Below are positions 9,096 through 17,389 of a stretch of DNA of 27,914 bases, piece after piece. How positions within the stretch are numbered: the stretch's first letter is position 1; each line of letters opens with the position of its first letter. The position numbers and the translations under genes are program-made. The DNA comes from Actinomycetota bacterium. Its GTDB lineage: Bacteria; Actinomycetota; Actinomycetes; S36-B12. Location of the stretch: positions 1 through 27,914 of the forward strand of contig RGQW01000003.1 of assembly GCA_010029945.1 (NCBI GenBank). Direction: 5' to 3'. The notes beneath the pieces were generated by a model. That model was not told the origin of the DNA. It made no database searches and was given only the letters and a program-made list of their open reading frames with translations.

Positions 9096-10055
9096 GTGCC
9101 GCGCAAACGACCCCCGCACCCACCCGCTCCGCGCGATCCGGTGGATGTTGCGACGCGGGCGCGCGGTCCGATCGGTCCGGGAGAATTGGTGCAACTCACG
9201 GACACCCGCGGAGTCAAGGTCACCATCACCACGGTGCCGGGTGCCATCCTGCACACGCACCGTGGGCAAATCCCGCACGATTCCCTGATCGGGATGGACG
9301 AAGGCTTTATTGCTACCTCCACGCGGGGTATCGATTACCTCGTGCAGCGCCCTCAACTCGACGACTACGTGTTGGGCATGCCGCGTCAAGCGGCGGTTAT
9401 CTATCCGAAAGATGCTGCCCGGATCGTGGCGCTCGGCGATGTGGGGTCCGGATCCCGAGTACTCGAGGCCGGGGTTGGTTCAGGTGCCTTGACCTGCTAC
9501 CTACTGAAGGCGGCCGGGCCCACCGGCACGGTGACGAGCGTCGAGCGGCGTTCGGACTTTGCGGAGGTTGCGCGCGAGAACGTTTCGCGATGGTTCGGCG
9601 GGACTCCACGATCGTGGAGGGTGAGCGAAATGGACCTCGTCGATACGACAGAGAGTGACATCCCGACCGGCAGTCAGGACACTCTCATTTTGGACATGCT
9701 CGCCCCGTGGGAGTGCCTCGATGTCGCCGATCGAGTGCTGCGAGCCGGAGGTTCCCTCGTCAGCTACGTCGCGACGACAACACAACTGTCACGCTTGGTC
9801 GAATCGATGCGCCTGTCTCGTCGCTGGACCGAGCCGCGAGCCGAGGAGAGCATCGTTCGCACGTGGCACCTCGACGGGCTCGCGGTGCGGCCAGATCATC
9901 GAATGTCGGGACACACCGGGTTCTTGGTGGCCGCGCGGCATATGGCGCCAGGGCAGCAGTCGCCTCCGCGTCGTCGTCGCCCGGCCCCCGGGGCCTACGG
10001 GCAGGATTACCAGGGTCCAGGCGCAGATCAGGTAGAAGAGGGCGAATCGGGTTAG
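9096..10055 (+). CDS. trmI: tRNA (adenine-58-N1)-methyltransferase TrmI
   Basis: This 319-residue SAM-dependent enzyme makes m1A at position 58 in the tRNA T-loop. An N-terminal beta domain (about 30-95) precedes the Rossmann-like domain. The SAM motif VLEAGVGSG is at 122-130, with SVERR following the second strand, and LILDMLAPWE contains the expected catalytic Asp. The C-terminal tail is unusual in composition: a run of arginines and prolines, then an acidic end. The long open frame upstream of 9096 is an antisense shadow of the nuclease gene, so GTG 9096 with its leaderless promoter is chosen. In actinobacteria trmI normally precedes arc, as here. Confidence 0.92.
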   Translation: MPRKRPPHPPAPRDPVDVATRARGPIGPGELVQLTDTRGVKVTITTVPGAILHTHRGQIPHDSLIGMDEGFIATSTRGIDYLVQRPQLDDYVLGMPRQAAVIYPKDAARIVALGDVGSGSRVLEAGVGSGALTCYLLKAAGPTGTVTSVERRSDFAEVARENVSRWFGGTPRSWRVSEMDLVDTTESDIPTGSQDTLILDMLAPWECLDVADRVLRAGGSLVSYVATTTQLSRLVESMRLSRRWTEPRAEESIVRTWHLDGLAVRPDHRMSGHTGFLVAARHMAPGQQSPPRRRRPAPGAYGQDYQGPGADQVEEGESG

Positions 10056-10058
10056 GGT
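10053..10058 (+). promoter_or_regulatory. Possible -10 box for arc, nested in the trmI stop codon
   Basis: TAGGGT begins with the TAG stop of trmI. It would give a leader of about 36 bases before the arc ATG at 10101. Read-through from trmI is equally possible. Confidence 0.3.
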
Positions 10059-10100
10059 CAGAGACCAGCCCCCCCGGGGATGCGACGGATGGAGGATTCG

Positions 10101-11756
10101 ATGACCGAGCCCAGCCCTGAGAGTCGTTTGCTCGCCATCGAGACAACCCTGGGCGAGGTTCGGGGCGAACTCGCTGCGCAAAAGGATCACAACCAGCGCC
10201 TCATTACGACGCTCCGGGAGGCCCGAGAGCAGATCGTGGCACTCAAGGCGGAAGTCGACAGGCTGGGCGAACCCCCGAGCGGGTACGCGACCTTCGTGGA
10301 AGCGCACGAGGACGGATCAGTGGACATCATGGCCTCGGGACGCAAGATGCGGGTCGCTGTCAGCCCTGGCGTGGGGGTCGATGGCTTGGTCGCAGGCCAA
10401 GAGGTCGTGCTCAACGAATCGATGAACGTTGTCGGCAAGCGCGACTACGAGGTCGTCGGTGAGATCGTCACGTTCAAGGAGATGCTCGGCGATGACCGGT
10501 GCGTCGTGGTGGCGAACGCTGATGAAGAGAGGGTCGTCCGACTCGCGCGGTCGATTGCCGGAGTCGGACTGCGCGCAGGGGATGCGTTGTTGTGTGACGT
10601 CCGCAGCGGCTACGTGATTGAGCAGGTGCCCCGCGCCGAGGTGGAAGAACTGGTTCTCGAGGAAGTTCCCGACATCGGATACGAGCAGATCGGTGGGTTG
10701 TTCAGCCAAATCGAATCGATCCGAGACGCGGTGGAACTGCCCTACGTGCACGCCGAGCTTTTCAAAGAGCATGAGCTCAGGGCCCCGAAAGGAATCTTGC
10801 TCTACGGCCCGCCCGGATGCGGCAAGACTCTCATCGCCAAGGCGGTGGCCAACTCCTTGGCCAAGAAGGTCGCCGAAAAGACCGGTGTCAGAGAAGCGAA
10901 GAGTTTCTTCTTGAACATCAAAGGCCCGGAACTTCTGAACAAGTACGTCGGCGAAACGGAGCGCCACATCCGTCTCGTCTTCCAGCGGGCACGTGAGAAG
11001 GCGTCCGAAGGTATGCCCGTCATCGTCTTCTTTGACGAAATGGATTCGTTGTTCCGAACGCGGGGGAGCGGCGTCAGCAGTGACGTCGAGAACACCATCG
11101 TGCCGCAGTTGCTGAGTGAGATTGATGGCGTGGAGAGCTTGGAGAACGTCATCGTCATCGGGGCATCGAACCGTGAAGACATGATCGATCCGGCAATTCT
11201 GCGCCCTGGTCGTTTGGACGTGAAAATCAAGATCGAACGTCCGGATGCCGAGGCGGCCCGGGAGATTTTGAGCAAGTACTTGGTGCCGGGACTGCCGATT
11301 CACGCCGACGACATCGCGGAACATTCCGGGGATTCCGACCTTGCCTGCTCGTCGATGATTGACCGAGCGATTGAGCGAATGTATGCGGAGTCCGACGAGA
11401 ATCGGTTCCTCGAGGTCACCTACGAAGGTGGGGACAAGGAGGTCTTGTACTTCAAGGACTTCAACTCTGGGGCGATGCTCGAGAACATCGTGGCGCGTGC
11501 CAAGAAGTCGGCCATCAAGGAATTCCTGGACACGGGCGAGAAGGGCATTCGTGTGCAGCATCTGCTCGATGCATGCGTCGACGAGTTCCGCGAGAATGAG
11601 GACCTTCCCAACACGACCAACCCGGACGACTGGGCGCGCATCTCCGGAAAGAAGGGCGAACGGATCGTCTTCATCCGCACCTTGATCCAAGGCAAGCAGG
11701 GCGGCAGTCCGGGGCGTTCTATCGACAACGTCGCCAACACCGGCCAGTACCTGTAA
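10101..11756 (+). CDS. arc: Proteasome-associated AAA ATPase ARC/Mpa
   Basis: ARC (Mpa in mycobacteria) is a hexameric unfoldase that binds pupylated proteins and threads them into the 20S proteasome. The 551-residue protein has an N-terminal coiled coil (about 5-55) that recognises Pup, then OB-fold segments, then one AAA domain. Walker A is GPPGCGKT and Walker B is VIVFFDEMDSLF, followed by SNREDMIDPAILRPGR (Asn sensor and arginine region). It ends in TGQYL, the C-terminal tyrosine motif that docks on the alpha ring and opens the gate. ATG 10101 is chosen because GGAGG lies 5 bases upstream; in-frame ATGs at 10080 and 10089 lack this. dop follows after 45 bases. Confidence 0.95.
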   Translation: MTEPSPESRLLAIETTLGEVRGELAAQKDHNQRLITTLREAREQIVALKAEVDRLGEPPSGYATFVEAHEDGSVDIMASGRKMRVAVSPGVGVDGLVAGQEVVLNESMNVVGKRDYEVVGEIVTFKEMLGDDRCVVVANADEERVVRLARSIAGVGLRAGDALLCDVRSGYVIEQVPRAEVEELVLEEVPDIGYEQIGGLFSQIESIRDAVELPYVHAELFKEHELRAPKGILLYGPPGCGKTLIAKAVANSLAKKVAEKTGVREAKSFFLNIKGPELLNKYVGETERHIRLVFQRAREKASEGMPVIVFFDEMDSLFRTRGSGVSSDVENTIVPQLLSEIDGVESLENVIVIGASNREDMIDPAILRPGRLDVKIKIERPDAEAAREILSKYLVPGLPIHADDIAEHSGDSDLACSSMIDRAIERMYAESDENRFLEVTYEGGDKEVLYFKDFNSGAMLENIVARAKKSAIKEFLDTGEKGIRVQHLLDACVDEFRENEDLPNTTNPDDWARISGKKGERIVFIRTLIQGKQGGSPGRSIDNVANTGQYL

Positions 11757-11801
11757 TCGCGCGCGACACGCAGTGGCGAGGAAGCATCCGGAGGTTCACC
11801 T

Positions 11802-13322
11802 GTGAGCGTCCATCGGATCATGGGCTTGGAAACCGAATACGGCATCAGCGTTCCCGGTCAGCCGATGCTCAACGCGATGGTCACGTCGTCACAGATCGTC
11901 AATGCCTATGCATACCTGATCTCGCACGGCATGACTTCGAAAGCTCGATGGGATTACGACGAGGAGTCGCCCTTACGAGACGCCCGCGGCTTCGACATGT
12001 CTCGCAGTGAGGCAGATGCTTCTCAATTGACCGACGAGGATCTTGGCCTCGCCAATGTGATTCTGCCGAACGGAGCTCGGCTCTACGTGGATCATGCGCA
12101 CCCTGAATACTCAACGCCCGAGGTGACGAACCCCCGTGACGCCGTGTTGTGGGATCGGGCCGGTGTGAATGTCATGAATGCGGCCGCCGATGCTGCGGCT
12201 GCTGCGCCGGGTGGCGAGCGGATCTTGCTGTATAAAAACAACACCGACAACAAGGGCGCGTCCTACGGCTGTCACGAGAACTACCTGATGCGCCGGACCA
12301 CCCCGTTTGCCGATGTCGTCCGTCATTTGACGCCCTTTTTCATTTCCCGCCAGGTCTTCACCGGCGCCGGGCGCCTGGGGATCGGTCAAGAGGGTCAAAC
12401 CAGCGCTTTCCAATTAAGTCAGCGGGCCGACTTCTTCGAAGTGGAGGTTGGGCTCGAGACCACTCTCAAACGACCGATCATCAACACGCGGGACGAGCCG
12501 CATGCGGATCCGGAGAAGTACCGACGGTTGCACGTGATTGTTGGCGACGCGAACATGAGTGACACGGCAACATTTCTCAAAATGGGAACCACGGCGATCG
12601 TTCTCGCCATGATCGAAGACGGCTACCTGGACACCTTCGACGCCATGCCGCTGGATCCGGTTCGAGAGATGCATCAGGTGTCTCACGACACCACGTTGAC
12701 GCACGTCATCGATGTGTCACGGGGACGTCGGTGGACGGCCATCGATATGCAGCGTGCGTTCCTCGAACACGCGTGGAACTACTGCCAATCACGCAGCGAT
12801 GCGGACTTCGATGAGCAGACCAAGGAAGTTTTGACCCTGTGGGGCGACCACCTCGACCGCCTGCAGAACGATCGAATGAGTGTTGCCAGCACGATCGACT
12901 GGGTCGCGAAGTTGAGCCTGCTCGAAGGGTATGTCCGGCGTGACGGACTTGCCTGGGACGACCCTCGTCTGCACCTTGTCGACCTGCAATACGCGGACAT
13001 CAGGAGTGACAAAGGCCTCGCGGCTCGATTGGAGCAAAGAGGCCGGCTGGTGCGGATGTTTGATGACGAAGAGATCGATCGGGCACGCCAACAGCCGCCT
13101 CACGACACCCGCGCGTACTTTCGCGGAGAGTGCGTGCGGCGCTATCCCGAATCCATCGCCGCTGCCTCATGGGACTCGGTGGTGTTCGACATTCCGCAGC
13201 GAGAATCTCTCCTGCGCGTGCCTACTTTGGAGCCCACGCGTGGCACGCACGGACACGTCTCACACATTCTGGATGCCAGCCCTGACGCTGCCTCGTTGAT
13301 CGACGCGCTAACGGACGACTAG
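11802..13322 (+). CDS. dop: Pup deamidase/depupylase Dop
   Basis: Dop converts the C-terminal Gln of Pup to Glu and also removes Pup from substrates. It is a 506-residue carboxylate-amine ligase-fold paralogue of PafA. Its start, MGLETEYGIS, contains the metal-binding Glu10. The insertion after residue 35, rich in charged residues, is the Dop-specific loop that distinguishes it from PafA. Asp97 in RLYVDHAHPEY is the expected catalytic aspartate. Further shared motifs are YKNNTDNKGASYGCHENY and INTRDEPHAD. The GTG start has GGAGG 7 bases upstream. The order arc-dop-pup, with a separate pup promoter, is the usual one, and because Pup here ends in Gln, Dop is needed for the pathway. Confidence 0.95.
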   Translation: MSVHRIMGLETEYGISVPGQPMLNAMVTSSQIVNAYAYLISHGMTSKARWDYDEESPLRDARGFDMSRSEADASQLTDEDLGLANVILPNGARLYVDHAHPEYSTPEVTNPRDAVLWDRAGVNVMNAAADAAAAAPGGERILLYKNNTDNKGASYGCHENYLMRRTTPFADVVRHLTPFFISRQVFTGAGRLGIGQEGQTSAFQLSQRADFFEVEVGLETTLKRPIINTRDEPHADPEKYRRLHVIVGDANMSDTATFLKMGTTAIVLAMIEDGYLDTFDAMPLDPVREMHQVSHDTTLTHVIDVSRGRRWTAIDMQRAFLEHAWNYCQSRSDADFDEQTKEVLTLWGDHLDRLQNDRMSVASTIDWVAKLSLLEGYVRRDGLAWDDPRLHLVDLQYADIRSDKGLAARLEQRGRLVRMFDDEEIDRARQQPPHDTRAYFRGECVRRYPESIAAASWDSVVFDIPQRESLLRVPTLEPTRGTHGHVSHILDASPDAASLIDALTDD

Positions 13323-13327
13323 ACGGG

Positions 13328-13333
13328 TAACCT
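13328..13333 (+). promoter_or_regulatory. Predicted -10 box of a leaderless promoter for pup-prcBA
   Basis: TAACCT ends 6 bases before the pup ATG at 13340, in the 17-base gap after dop. No Shine-Dalgarno is present. The identical hexamer and spacing precede the FKBP gene at 16420. Confidence 0.5.
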
Positions 13334-13339
13334 TGTCCT

Positions 13340-13540
13340 ATGGCCGGACAAGAGAACGTCGAACACCGCAGAGCGAATCGCCGCGATCACCATGAGGAAG
13401 AGTCCGCGGCGCCAGCCGCCAAAGAAGCCGATAGCGCCCTCGACGGCGACGTCGACGCCATTCTGGACGAGATCGACGGTGTTCTGGAGTCCAATGCCGA
13501 GGACTTCGTGAAGTCCTTCGTGCAAAAGGGCGGGCAGTGA
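13340..13540 (+). CDS. pup: Prokaryotic ubiquitin-like protein Pup
   Basis: Pup is a small disordered modifier attached to substrate lysines through its C-terminal Glu. This 66-residue copy is highly charged and has the family C-terminal half (VDAILDEIDGVLESNAEDFV, the helix that pairs with the Arc coiled coil), ending KGGQ. The terminal Gln shows that Dop must deamidate it before PafA can use it. The stop overlaps the prcB start (GTGA), so pup and prcB are translationally coupled. Transcription probably starts at its own ATG. Confidence 0.97.
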   Translation: MAGQENVEHRRANRRDHHEEESAAPAAKEADSALDGDVDAILDEIDGVLESNAEDFVKSFVQKGGQ

Positions 13541-14299
13541 GCCAGGACTTCCCGTCTGCGTTCGGCCTGGTGGGAACCTCGTCCTTCACGGAATTCCTGA
13601 ACGCCTCGGGTAACGAGTCCCGGGTCAGCCGATCGACAGGCGCCGCCGCTTCGAGTGGTCCCGCCAACCTCGAAGCACCCCATGGGACGACGATCGTCGC
13701 CCTCGTCTGTGGCTCCGGGGTCGTCATGGCCGGTGATCGCCGCGCGACGATGGGCAACATCATCGCCCAGCGAGATGTGCAAAAGGTCTTCGAAACCGAC
13801 GCATTTTCTGTTGTGGGCATCGCTGGCACCGCCGGCCTCGCCGTCGAACTCGTGCACCTGTTCCAGGTAGAACTCGAGCACTACGAAAAGATCGAGGGCA
13901 CCCCACTGTCGCTCGAAGGAAAGGCCAATCGCCTGTCCTCGCTGCTGCGGGCGAATCTGGGGATGGCCATGCAGGGCCTGGCAGTAGTGCCGCTGTTTGC
14001 GGGCTTCGACCTGCCGGAGGAGCGCGGTCGAATCTTCTCCTACGACGTCACCGGTGGGCGGTACGAGGAGCATGACTTTCACGCAGTCGGTTCGGGATCC
14101 ACCTTCGCTCGCGGCTCGCTCAAGAAGTTGTTCCGCGCGGACGCCGAGACGCATCTTCCCGATGGTCTCCGTCGTGACTGCCTCCGGCGTAGAAACCATC
14201 AGCGAGGATCGCCTCGCTCAGGAAGTGGAGCAGATGATGGCGGCGCGACTGGGTCGTCCTGACGGACCCCAGGCGAGCATGACCGGGGGTGCCTCATGA
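13537..14299 (+). pseudogene. prcB: 20S proteasome beta subunit PrcB, disrupted by an out-of-frame deletion near 14131-14150
   Basis: PrcB is the catalytic subunit of the bacterial 20S proteasome. The propeptide ends at Gly50. Thr51 would be the N-terminal nucleophile (TTIVAL), with Asp67 and Lys83 as its partners, all present. The frame from GTG 13537 stays family-like to KKLFRADA (about residue 203). It then becomes an Arg-rich nonsense tail ending at 14262 (241 aa). The true C-terminus, RRIFPMVSVVTASG onward, continues in the +2 frame to a TGA at 14299, which overlaps the prcA start as ATGA. Compared from memory with mycobacterial PrcB, about 86 bases are missing. They include the EALYDAADDDSATGGPD segment carrying the Asp/Ser pair that supports catalysis. 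This is either an inactivating lesion or an assembly error. Confidence 0.85.
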
Positions 14300-15003
14300 G
14301 TGTTCCGTTCTACGTGTCACCAGAGCAGATCATGAAAGACAAGGCGGACTTCGCGCGGAAAGGGATCGCCCGGGGACGTAGCGTTGTCGTTGTCCAATGC
14401 GCCCAGGGCGTCATCTTTGTCGCAGAGAATCCTTCCAAGGCTCTGCACAAAATCAGTGAGATCTACGACCGCATCGGTTTCGCCGCTGTCGGAAAGTACA
14501 ACGAGTTCGAGAACCTCAGGGTCGCGGGTATTCGTCTGGCTGACCTACGGGGTTACTCATATGACCGCAGTGATGTGACGGGGCGTTCGCTAGCGAATGC
14601 CTATGCGCAAACACTCGGTTCGATCTTCACCGAAACCGCCAAGCCGTATGAAGTTGAGATCGTGGTTGCAGAGGTCGGTGCAGATGAATCCTCAGACCAG
14701 ATGTACCGCCTGACCTTCGATGGTTCGGTGGCAGACGAACGGGGATTCGTCGCCATGGGCGGCTCAGCGGAGGCGATTGAGGGGGCAATGTCTGCCGCGT
14801 GGCAGCCGAATCAGGATCTCGAGACGTCCCTGCGTCAGGCGGTGAATGCGCTTGGCCAACACGGAACGGACGAGCGCCGGACGTTGAGCCCGGATGACCT
14901 CGAAGTGGCCGTCTTGGACAGAACTCGACCCAGGCGTCTGTTCCACCGGTTGGAAGGCGACTCCCTGGCGGACCTGCTGCAGGGCCCGCAAGCCCCTGCG
15001 TAG
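14296..15003 (+). CDS. prcA: 20S proteasome alpha subunit PrcA
   Basis: PrcA forms the outer rings of the 20S proteasome, gates the pore and docks Arc. The 235-residue protein begins MSVPFYVSPEQIMKDKADFARKGIARG, the alpha-subunit N-terminal gate and H0 region. It has SVVVVQCAQGVIFVAEN, KISEIYDRIGFAAVGKYNEF and YEVEIVVAEVG, all typical. It lacks a catalytic Thr, as expected for alpha. The C-terminal 40 residues form a variable tail. Its ATG overlaps the original prcB stop by 4 bases. It is fully intact, in contrast to prcB, which argues that the locus is under selection or that the prcB defect is recent or artefactual. Confidence 0.95.
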   Translation: MSVPFYVSPEQIMKDKADFARKGIARGRSVVVVQCAQGVIFVAENPSKALHKISEIYDRIGFAAVGKYNEFENLRVAGIRLADLRGYSYDRSDVTGRSLANAYAQTLGSIFTETAKPYEVEIVVAEVGADESSDQMYRLTFDGSVADERGFVAMGGSAEAIEGAMSAAWQPNQDLETSLRQAVNALGQHGTDERRTLSPDDLEVAVLDRTRPRRLFHRLEGDSLADLLQGPQAPA

Positions 15004-15018
15004 TGAGCCTGAAACTCC

Positions 15019-15024
15019 TACAGT
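15019..15024 (+). promoter_or_regulatory. Predicted -10 box of a leaderless promoter for pafA
   Basis: TACAGT ends 6 bases before ATG 15031. The GGAG between them is only 2 bases from the ATG, too near to act as a normal ribosome-binding site. Confidence 0.45.
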
Positions 15025-15030
15025 GGAGAC

Positions 15031-16395
15031 ATGGATCGCCGCATCTTCGGAATCGAAACCGAATACGGCGTCACCTGCACGTTCCGGGGACAGCGCAGGC
15101 TCAGTCCCGATGAAGTAGCGCGCTATCTGTTTCGACGCGTGGTTGCATGGGGCAGAAGCAGCAATGTCTTCCTGCGCAACGGGTCCCGGCTATACCTCGA
15201 TGTAGGCAGCCACCCTGAGTATGCGACCGCTGAATGCGACAGCGTGCAGCAGTTGATCACCCACGATCGTGCGGGGGAGCGCATCCTGGAAGGGCTGTGC
15301 GTGGATGCCGAGCAGCGACTCCGAGAGGAGGGCATCGCTGGCGACATCTATCTGTTCAAGAACAACACCGACTCTGCGGGCAATTCCTACGGTTGCCACG
15401 AGAACTTTCTCGTCGACCGATCCACCGATTTTCTCGCTCTCGCCGAAGGATTTATCCCCTTTCTCATTTCGCGCCAGATCGTCACGGGAGCCGGAAAGGT
15501 CCTCAACACTCCGCGCGGGGCGCGCTACTGCGTGAGTCAGCGCGCCGATCACATCTGGGAAGGGGTATCCAGCGCCACGACGCGGTCACGACCCATCATC
15601 AATACCCGCGACGAGCCGCACGCGGATGCCGACTTGTATCGACGGCTTCACGTCATCGTCGGCGATAGCAATATGAGCGAGACCACGGCGATGTTGAAGG
15701 TCGGAGCTGCCGACCTCGTGCTGCGAATGCTCGAGTCGGGCGCCGTGATGAGGGATTTGTCGTTCGAGAACCCCATTCGGGCCATCCGAGAAATCAGCCA
15801 CGACACAACGGGTACCCGAACCGTCACCCTGAACAACGGCCGCGAGGTCACCGCCTTGCAGATGCAGGCGGAGTATTTCGAGAAGGTGGCGCAATACGTT
15901 GATCGCAGAGACTTGAGAGCCGACCCCATGGTCGATCGCGTGATGGACCTGTGGGAACGCGCTTTGAAGGCCGTGGAGGCGCAGGACTTCAGTGGTGTCG
16001 AGACGGAAATCGACTGGGTGATCAAGCAGCGACTGCTCGAGCGATACATGAAGAAGCACGATCTCGCCCTCGATGACGTCCGCATTGCCCAACTCGATCT
16101 CGCGTATCACGACATCAGTCGACAGCGAGGACTGTTCTACCTGTTGGAGCGCAAGGGCCTCGCGGCCCGCGTCACCAACGATGCCGAGGTGTTCGAGGCG
16201 AAAGAGGTACCGCCGCAAACGACACGAGCCAAGTTGCGAGGAGACTTCGTCAAACGCGCCCAAGAGCGTCGCCGTGACTTCACGGTCGATTGGGTACACC
16301 TGAAATTGAACGATCAGGCACAACGGACAGTTCTGTGCAAGGACCCCTTCGCGAATGTGGATGAGCGGGTCGAGCGCCTGTTGGCGAGCATGTAG
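15031..16395 (+). CDS. pafA: Pup--protein ligase PafA
   Basis: PafA activates the C-terminal Glu of Pup with ATP and joins it to a substrate lysine. The 454-residue length matches the family (mycobacterial PafA is 452). Glu9 in FGIETEYGV is a metal ligand, and Asp57 in RLYLDVGSHPEYATAECD is the catalytic base position. The ligase motifs YLFKNNTDSAGNSYGCHEN and INTRDEPHADADLYRRLHVI are shared with Dop. The Dop loop is absent, which confirms the assignment. The C-terminal domain (about 380-454) provides Pup binding. It has its own predicted leaderless promoter, 27 bases after prcA. Confidence 0.97.
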   Translation: MDRRIFGIETEYGVTCTFRGQRRLSPDEVARYLFRRVVAWGRSSNVFLRNGSRLYLDVGSHPEYATAECDSVQQLITHDRAGERILEGLCVDAEQRLREEGIAGDIYLFKNNTDSAGNSYGCHENFLVDRSTDFLALAEGFIPFLISRQIVTGAGKVLNTPRGARYCVSQRADHIWEGVSSATTRSRPIINTRDEPHADADLYRRLHVIVGDSNMSETTAMLKVGAADLVLRMLESGAVMRDLSFENPIRAIREISHDTTGTRTVTLNNGREVTALQMQAEYFEKVAQYVDRRDLRADPMVDRVMDLWERALKAVEAQDFSGVETEIDWVIKQRLLERYMKKHDLALDDVRIAQLDLAYHDISRQRGLFYLLERKGLAARVTNDAEVFEAKEVPPQTTRAKLRGDFVKRAQERRRDFTVDWVHLKLNDQAQRTVLCKDPFANVDERVERLLASM

Positions 16396-16407
16396 GGGAA
16401 AGTGGCG

Positions 16408-16413
16408 TAACCT
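16408..16413 (+). promoter_or_regulatory. Predicted -10 box of a leaderless promoter for the first FKBP gene
   Basis: TAACCT ends 6 bases before GTG 16420. The tandem GTG at 16417 is 3 bases from the box, too close for a leaderless start, so 16420 is preferred. Confidence 0.45.
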
Positions 16414-16419
16414 GCAGTG

Positions 16420-16995
16420 GTGAAAGTTGTTCTTGGCGCCGTCGTCGTGGCTCTTGTCGCGACATCCGCATGCTCATCGGGGTCACCTGATACCCCCGCC
16501 GCCACACCTGCTGCCTCTACCCAGACGTATCTGGTCACCGATTGCGGTAGTCCGGGTGAGCCGGTCCCGGCAGACTCGGCATCAGGGGCTTCGATCACGT
16601 CCGACGTCTCGGTGCTCGATGACGACGTACCCGTGGTGTACGTGGCGGAGGGCGCCGCACCCGTGGGTGAACTGATCACAGCTGAGTTGCGAGGTGGCTC
16701 GGGTGATGTGGCTGCACTCGACGACCTGATCACCGTCGAATATTGCGGCGTTGGACTATCGACGGGCGCCTTGTTTGATGCGTCCTGGGCGCGCGGAACA
16801 CCGGCCACCTTTCCACTGTCGCAGGGGCAGTTGATTCAGGGGTGGGTAGACGGAATACCCGGTATGCAAGTTGGTGAGCGGCGCGTGTTGCTCATTCCCA
16901 GCGATCTGGCGTACGGAGATTCGCCACCGCCGGGAATCGAACCAGGGGAGACGCTGCTGTTCGTCGTCGAGTTGCTGGGTGTAGGTGCCGGATAA
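16420..16995 (+). CDS. Secreted or lipid-anchored FKBP-type peptidyl-prolyl isomerase
   Basis: This 191-residue protein has an N-terminal signal segment (MKVVLGAVVVALVATSAC). Cys18 followed by SSGS resembles a lipoprotein cleavage site, although Thr at -3 is not canonical. A Thr/Ala/Pro-rich linker follows. The C-terminal FKBP domain (about 90-191) carries LFDASW, IQGWVDGIPGMQVGERR, LLIPSDLAYGD and LLFVVELLGV, the usual FK506-binding fold signatures. It probably assists folding of exported proteins at the outer face of the membrane. The next gene is a cytoplasmic paralogue starting 31 bases later. If lipid-modified, Lnt encoded at the end of the window could act on it. Confidence 0.87.
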   Translation: MKVVLGAVVVALVATSACSSGSPDTPAATPAASTQTYLVTDCGSPGEPVPADSASGASITSDVSVLDDDVPVVYVAEGAAPVGELITAELRGGSGDVAALDDLITVEYCGVGLSTGALFDASWARGTPATFPLSQGQLIQGWVDGIPGMQVGERRVLLIPSDLAYGDSPPPGIEPGETLLFVVELLGVGAG

Positions 16996-17026
16996 CCATC
17001 ACACGAACCTTCGTAGAGGAGACCAC

Positions 17027-17389
17027 GTGAGCGAAAAGCCAGAGATTGATTTCATCGACGGGCCACCGCCGAATGAACTTGTGATCGAAGACATCGTCGA
17101 AGGTACCGGTGCGGTCGCGGCTGCCTCGGACACAGTCGAGGTGCACTATGTGGGCGTCGACTTCAGCACGGGTGAGCAATTCGATGCATCCTGGGATCGA
17201 GGAGAGTCCATCGTCTTTCCGCTGTCGGGACTCATCGCGGGATGGCAAGAAGGAATCCCCGGCATGAAGGTCGGTGGACGTCGTCAATTGATCATTCCCC
17301 CGGAGCTTGCTTACGGTCCCGCTGGAGCGGGACACCGACTGTCCGGCGCCACACTGGTTTTCGTGATCGATCTTTTGGATGTCCGCTAG
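17027..17389 (+). CDS. Cytoplasmic FKBP-type peptidyl-prolyl cis-trans isomerase
   Basis: This is a minimal 120-residue FKBP domain with no signal peptide. The motifs are VEVHYVGVDFSTGEQFDASW, IAGWQEGIPGMKVGGRRQL, IIPPELAYG and LVFVIDLLDV. Prolyl isomerases of this type speed up folding; no specific partner is known. GTG 17027 is chosen because GAGGAG lies 5 bases upstream and the product then begins MSEKPEIDF. An in-frame ATG at 16985 would overlap the previous gene. It ends inside the start of pafB, an 11-base overlap if pafB starts at 17379. Its place between pafA and pafB is common in actinobacteria. Confidence 0.92.
   Translation: MSEKPEIDFIDGPPPNELVIEDIVEGTGAVAAASDTVEVHYVGVDFSTGEQFDASWDRGESIVFPLSGLIAGWQEGIPGMKVGGRRQLIIPPELAYGPAGAGHRLSGATLVFVIDLLDVR

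Noticed and set aside
10317..11690. 457-residue minus-strand open frame
   Set aside because: It is the mirror of the arc coding sequence in GC-rich DNA, with no recognisable domain.
13537..14299. Programmed ribosomal frameshift in prcB
   Set aside because: Frameshifting would rejoin the frames but could not supply the roughly 29 missing conserved residues, and no slippery heptamer is seen.
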